Source of the DNA: Glutinoglossum americanum
Taxonomy: Eukaryota; Ascomycota; Geoglossomycetes; Geoglossales; Geoglossaceae
Assembly (NCBI GenBank): GCA_020080175.1
Contig: JAGHQL010000221.1
Coordinates: forward strand, 1 to 38,061
Direction of reading: 5' to 3'
DNA length: 38,061 nucleotides
In this document: positions 33,901 to 38,061 of the stretch, one piece after another
Layout of the letters: each line of letters opens with the position of its first letter
Position numbering within the stretch: position 1 is the stretch's first letter
The notes under the pieces: generated by a model
What the model saw: only the letters and a program-made list of their open reading frames with translations
Told to the model about the DNA's origin: nothing
Database searches by the model: none
Position numbers and translations under genes: made by a program

Positions 33901-34816
33901 TTACCTCGCAGCTTATTCTTCAACTGTATTGACCAATTGTTATATATAATACTGTCCTTGCCACTTTTGTCAAACAGAGGAGGGTCTGGTAGCTTGGTTG
34001 CGCATCGGGCATTCTCCAGCGGCGATGGCGAGCCACTCGAAGTTCCTTCTTGAACAATCACTCGGTCGAGGATAGCTTCGTGCCTCTTAATTGTCTGCTG
34101 GGCCTCAGCCAGCTACTCACAGAAATTCTTACTGAATGCGCGGAAGTCCCTTGCTTTTCTAATTAGCTTGATGATATCCTTATAGAAGGTATCGGGGTCT
34201 TTTAGTAATTCTTGGAACTTGGCCTACGTAGAGACTGGTCCATCTTCATCTTCTGCCCTTTAGCATAAAGTCTCTCTTCTTATCGACCGCACCACGAGTT
34301 GCTGTCGGTTCGGTTCAGGACCTTCTTGAGTCTCGAGCTCTAGGTAGAGCGCTGTCTCGATAGCCTCTTTGGTCATACTTCAGGTCTTGCGTAAGTTTTC
34401 TTTTTTGTGTCGTCACTGTATTGTTGGGCAGTTGCAAGGGTAGCTACGTCGATGATACAACTAATTCCTTCATGACTGTGTGCAGTATATTTTTGATCCG
34501 CCGCTGGATCGCAAGGTAAGGGTGAGTTTAGTATTATGTCACGAATTGCCAGTTCCAGTACCTGGAAGGCGTATTGAGTAGATTCTATTAAGACGATACT
34601 AAACTAGAGAAAGAAGAGGGGTGTGGGGTGTATAGAAGTTTATATATATATAGGCATAACACTGTATGGCCACATGGCGTCAGTGAGTCATATTCTTAAT
34701 ACTGAGGCTCTGCGAGTCTCGCACCAAACACCAAGGGTTAGCCCTAACACCATAGCTTGTAGCAGGCTATACATAAGCCGCACGTAGACTGCTATAGTCA
34801 TAATACAGCTGTCACA
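30970..34816 (-). mobile_element. Ty3/Gypsy LTR retroelement fossil, broken
   Basis: Parts in 5' to 3' order on the minus strand: candidate 5' LTR (34537-34816); gag (about 34061-33414) with a CCHC zinc knuckle (CYNCSEPGH) near 33300; an aspartic protease segment (IDTGANRYTFID, about 33147-32767); reverse transcriptase (about 32298-31321) with the YLDD catalytic box; and RNase H (about 31278-30970, starting TDASNG). Integrase and a 3' LTR are not seen; the element stops at the junction with the MULE. It is broken in several places and incomplete. It is clearly less AT-shifted than its surroundings, which suggests a younger age than the MULE around it. Confidence 0.87.
34537..34816 (-). repeat. 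candidate 5' LTR of the Gypsy fossil
   Basis: 280 bp bounded on the plus strand by TGTCACGAATTGCC and ACAGCTGTCACA, upstream of gag in the element's own orientation, with a TATA-like tatatatatata inside (about 34645). No second LTR is available to confirm the borders. Confidence 0.5.
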
Positions 34817-34984
34817 GTCAAGCAATCCTTAATGATTGGATATCAGTTTTAGGTACTGACTGCAGGCACTAGCTATAGTATGCCAGTTAGATGTTGTAGG
34901 CAGGTACCGGTTGAGTGCCAGATTGCTTTTGCAAAAGCTTAGATATAGGCTTAACTAGAGTTCAGTAAAGTCAGTATTTAAGTG

Positions 34985-35095
34985 ATAAGCATCTCAAAAA
35001 ATTGTAGTCTATAAGTAATTTTTTTCAAAAGTGTGGTATTTCAGTAAGCAAGTATAGTATGCCAGTAATTAATTTTAAAAACAGTGGTACATAAG
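34985..35095 (-). repeat. right inverted end of the MULE
   Basis: Contains aaaagtgtggtatttcagta and aaaacagtggtacataagta; reverse-complement partner of 28872-28990. Confidence 0.65.
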
Positions 35096-35435
35096 TAATT
35101 TTCTTTACTTTACTTTTTTTTTTATATAACCTCTTGTTTCTATATATTTAATAAATTTCTTTTTATAATATTTCAGACTCTATTTAACTAAACCTGTCCA
35201 GCCAAATAAATTTATCTAATATATCTGTTCTTTTGATAGTTTAATACTTTTCTTCTATATTTTATTTATAATAGTATAAGATATCTAATAGTTTTTTAGA
35301 TTTAATTAATTTCATAAAAACTTTACTATCAAGCAAATATAAAACTGGTTTATAAAAAACAGTATTATTATTATAAATATCACCAACTTTAGGAGTGATG
35401 CTATAATTATTACTGTCAATGTATTTAAGGTTCTT
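35096..35435. other. AT-rich, nothing recognised
   Basis: AT-rich flank to the right of the MULE end; no gene or repeat assigned. Confidence 0.45.
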
Positions 35436-36466
35436 TATTATAGTGGCTACTGAATAAAGGTCTGGTTAGTCATCAAACAAGTTAAGAAAAAAAACTAGCC
35501 TTATAAAAGACTAGCAAAGTATAAGGGAGACTGTTCTATACATAATATACTAAAGTTATAATATATGAATAAAGCTTGCAAGGTATCAGGTCCTTGGAAG
35601 ATGTTGCGGGCACCTGAGGTTTGAGGAGGTTATTTAGGAGGTCATCTGTAGGCTTGCAAGCAAGTTCCTATACTCGAATGAGTATCATAGCTTGGCAGAA
35701 GGTCCAACAAGATGTCAGAGGTAGATGAGCTGAAGAAAAAAATGTATATAGAGCTACCAAGTACTTTCTATTAAATAAACTATATACAAAAGGTATGTTA
35801 ACTGATAAAGGTTGAAGAATTAACTCTATCAGTTAGAAAAGGAGCTTGAGAGCTTAGCTTAAGTACAGACTCTATGTTAATCTAAGTTTATAAGTCCTGT
35901 CTCTTATAGCTTTATATACTGTAACATAAGGCTCTACTAATGACTTCATAAAGAAACTCCATATAGAGAAATAGCTAGTAGTGAAGGGTATGATTAGCAA
36001 TGAAAGAACTATATAAATAGTATGAGAACTTTACATGGGAGCACAGCTGACAGTGAAGAAACTATATGAGTATTATAAGAACTTCATATAAGAATATAGC
36101 TGGTGGTGAAAGGTATAGCTAGTAGTAAGAGAACTACATAGATATTATAAGAACTTTATAATAAAAGCATTGTCAATAGTAAGAGGGTTGTATACATACA
36201 TAAAGGAGACTAAGTAGGCCTCTACTTATAGGTCTTTTAGGGTTATTAATATATATAGAAGACTATGGAGAGTCAGAAAGAGAATCTTATTAATTAATAC
36301 TATAACTATTTTAGATAAACTATCAAAACTATTGGGTTTATTTTTTTTATCATGCTATACAGCTGGTTTCCTTTATTTCTTCATGACCAGCCTTCTAAAG
36401 ATAGCTTGGCTCTAATGACTGTAATATCTAACCTTTATGACTCAGCTTATATAAGTAACTGTCACA
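35436..36466. mobile_element. solo LTR-like repeat, family B, copy 3, with nested family A LTR
   Basis: 1031 bp from about ttatagtggctactga to aagtaactgtcaca; about 673 bp once the nested element and its duplication are removed. Flanks ttctt and ttttc fit a transition-altered 5-bp duplication. It is the most AT-shifted of the three copies. Confidence 0.72.
35584..35936. mobile_element. solo LTR, family A, copy 2, nested in family B
   Basis: 353 bp matching 22757-23098 along its length (for example aactatatacaaaaggtatg and gataaaggttgaag), with C-to-T and G-to-A type drift. It is bounded by caagg (35579-35583) and taagg (35937-35941), a 5-bp duplication with one transition. Its position shows that family A moved after this family B copy was in place. 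Confidence 0.82.
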
Positions 36467-37714
36467 TTTTCCTACTTTCTAATTTAAGTATATACCAAAT
36501 TAAGAACTAAATTAATGAGGACCTTATTATGACTTTATTAAGTAACTATAGTCACAAAAACAAAGCCTACTTTCAATTCTTGTTATAGCTATAATGTAGA
36601 TATATGAAGTCTATATTAAACAAGCTTTATTACTATAAGAAGTCTTTTGTAAAAAGTTTATTAAGAGTTTAGTAAATTGGAACTAGCCTTACTAATTCTT
36701 TCTCTTTTTATTCTATTAGTAATATATCTACTGAATTGATAAAAAATACATATAACTAGATTATTTTAACTTATACACTAATATTTAAAGCCTTTCAATA
36801 TACTTAAGGCTATGTTGGGACTAGCACCTCATCTCAAAGTAATTCTTAAAAAGTAATTATTATAATTATACTTAAAACTCTAGCTGTAGGTGATCTTCTA
36901 GAGATAACAGTAAAGGGTCTAAGGTTATAGCAACTATAGGGTCTTCTATTTCTGTAAAGATCCTGAAATACTCTAATATTATAAATATTATAACTTAACT
37001 TTAGGAATGTAATATCACTTACTTCACTTATTATAAGATATCAGATCTAGTTAATTCTTCTAAGAGTGGTCTGATACTATAGACAGTTAGAACAGTTACT
37101 AAAAAGCTACAATAAGACATACTAAGTGTTTGTGAAATATCTTGAACTTATCTCTTGCAGGCAGAGATTGTATACCTCTCTGCCTGCTTGATCACATAGA
37201 ATAAAGTAACAAGACTTTCAGATAAAGTACTTCATATCATTAGTAGATTTTAGGTCACTGAATTTAGGTATATAGTTAGGTGTCTGTAGCTATCTAATAA
37301 CAAAGTATGTATAGATGTTGTGAAGTCATTCTACTCCAAACTTAGTTAAGGTAGAATTCTGAGTTACGACCATAAAGCAACTACACTAATATTATACAAA
37401 ACTATTGTAAAGATTCAAGAAAGTAATAAATACTACAGGTGACTGCTGCTTTAAGTACAGTACATGTATTTTGAGGCCTGATCTGGAGAAGAAATTATTG
37501 GTGCTAAAGGTAGACTCTTAGGCTTTTAATTTATAGATAGAAGGAATGTAAAAATAGATTAGTATACAAACAACAGTTATGTACTAGTGGTATTTATTCT
37601 AAAGTGTAATGGCAGTCTAGAGAGCAATAAAACAAGTTGCATACTTGGTGTTAAAGATTATATGTATAGTAGACATTCTATAAGCATTGCTTCAATTGAT
37701 TATTGACTTAGTAA
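36467..37714. other. AT-rich, one hairpin, no gene
   Basis: AT-rich sequence without recognisable coding blocks. It contains the GC-rich hairpin at 37157-37187, listed separately. Confidence 0.45.
37157..37187. repeat. perfect 10-bp GC-rich hairpin
   Basis: gcaggcagag and ctctgcctgc pair perfectly around an 11-base loop. This is notable because the surrounding kilobase is strongly AT-rich and otherwise transition-mutated. Confidence 0.75.
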
Positions 37715-38002
37715 TTACAAAGGAGTGTCAAGAGAAATTCTTGTTGGGCGCTGAGGTGCCAAGCCAGCCAAATAGGGGCTAGTAAGAATTGGCATACTCC
37801 TATTCCACGCTAGCAGGAACCCATTAGTTCGCACCACAATTTCAACCCTTAGGAGGGCTTCGATTGCCTTCGACAAATCCTTTGAGTCTGGATTATTCCA
37901 CAGGTCATCCTCACTAGTGTCAGAATTCCCCCAAACCTCTTATCTCTTATAACCCCGGAGTGCTTCTTGCAGAGCATACCAGTAGACGTCCAGCACATAA
38001 AG
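37715..38002 (-). pseudogene. coding-like C-terminal fragment, unidentified
   Basis: One minus-strand frame reads LYVLDVYWYALQEALRGYKR, a stop, then VWGNSDTSEDDLWNNPDSKD, LSKAIEALLRVEIVVRTNGF and LLAWNRSMPILTSPYLAGLA, and ends at a TAA at 37715-37717. The DNA is GC-balanced, in sharp contrast to the AT-rich sequence on its left. It looks like the end of a real protein with one internal stop, or with an unrecognised intron there. I do not know the family. A family A LTR begins four bases further right. Confidence 0.4.
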
Positions 38003-38006
38003 CCAA

Positions 38007-38061
38007 TGTCAGGTCCTAGGAGGGTGCCGCGGGCGCTCGAGGCTCAAGGAGGTCGTTCGGG
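38007..38061. mobile_element. LTR of family A, copy 3, cut by the window edge
   Basis: The first 55 bp (TGTCAGGTCCTAGGAGGGTG and onward) match the start of the LTR at 22757 closely, with few changes. Whether it is a solo LTR or the end of a longer retroelement outside the window cannot be seen. Confidence 0.85.

Larger units (their letters stand above)
28872..35095 (+). mobile_element. MULE-type DNA transposon with inverted ends, interrupted by a Gypsy fossil
   Basis: About 105 bp at 28872-28990 match the reverse complement of about 34985-35095 at roughly 75%, with shared words such as aaaaacag, gtggta, ttcagt and agtaatt; both ends hold degenerate sub-repeats. Between them lies a decayed MULE transposase (29346-30978) followed by a truncated Ty3/Gypsy fossil. 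The simplest reading is a MULE whose right part was replaced or invaded by the Gypsy element. I could not find a 9-bp target duplication, so the outer ends are uncertain. Confidence 0.6.

Overview
The window looks like a chromosome segment of a filamentous ascomycete (Pezizomycotina). The evidence is the short GT-AG introns of about 41-61 bp, large fungal NLR (STAND) genes, a fungal fucose-lectin gene, a DUF3669 gene, Fot1/pogo, Tc1 and MULE transposons, and long AT-rich stretches where transposase Trp codons have become stops, the mark of repeat-induced point mutation (RIP). The species cannot be named from the sequence.

Layout. 1-1250: no recognisable gene. 1336-2916 (+): membrane-anchored protein with a proline-rich repeat tail and a fucose-lectin-like C-terminal domain. 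3192-3341: one arm of a ~150 bp inverted repeat whose other arm lies at 16933-17090. 3641-4620: two truncated Tc1-type transposase halves facing each other. 5318-12326 (-): one five-exon gene for a ~2269-residue NLR with a SesB-like alpha/beta hydrolase, NACHT, seven near-identical ankyrin repeats and a long unnamed C-terminal region. 12327-12971: shared intergenic region. 12972-16658 (+): a three-exon gene for a 1192-residue NLR with a HeLo-like N-terminus, NACHT and near-identical WD40 repeats. 17545-18079: relics of host-type genes. 19477-20460 (-): DUF3669 gene.

From 21086 to the end the window is mostly transposons. A Fot1/pogo element (21086-23278) has TIRs, a TA duplication and a nested solo LTR. 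A heavily mutated Tc1-like element lies at about 24.6-26.9 kb. Three copies of a second LTR-like repeat follow, one of them with a nested copy of the first LTR family. A MULE (28872-35095) encloses a broken Ty3/Gypsy fossil (about 30970-34816). The last 350 bp hold a coding-like fragment and the start of another LTR of the first family.

The most interesting unit is the head-to-head NLR pair. Two intact-looking NLR genes with different effector-type N-termini and different repeat sensors share 645 bp of upstream sequence. In both, the repeats are almost identical in framework but differ at a few fixed positions, the pattern known from fast-evolving fungal incompatibility and immune receptors. 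That they act together is an inference from arrangement only.
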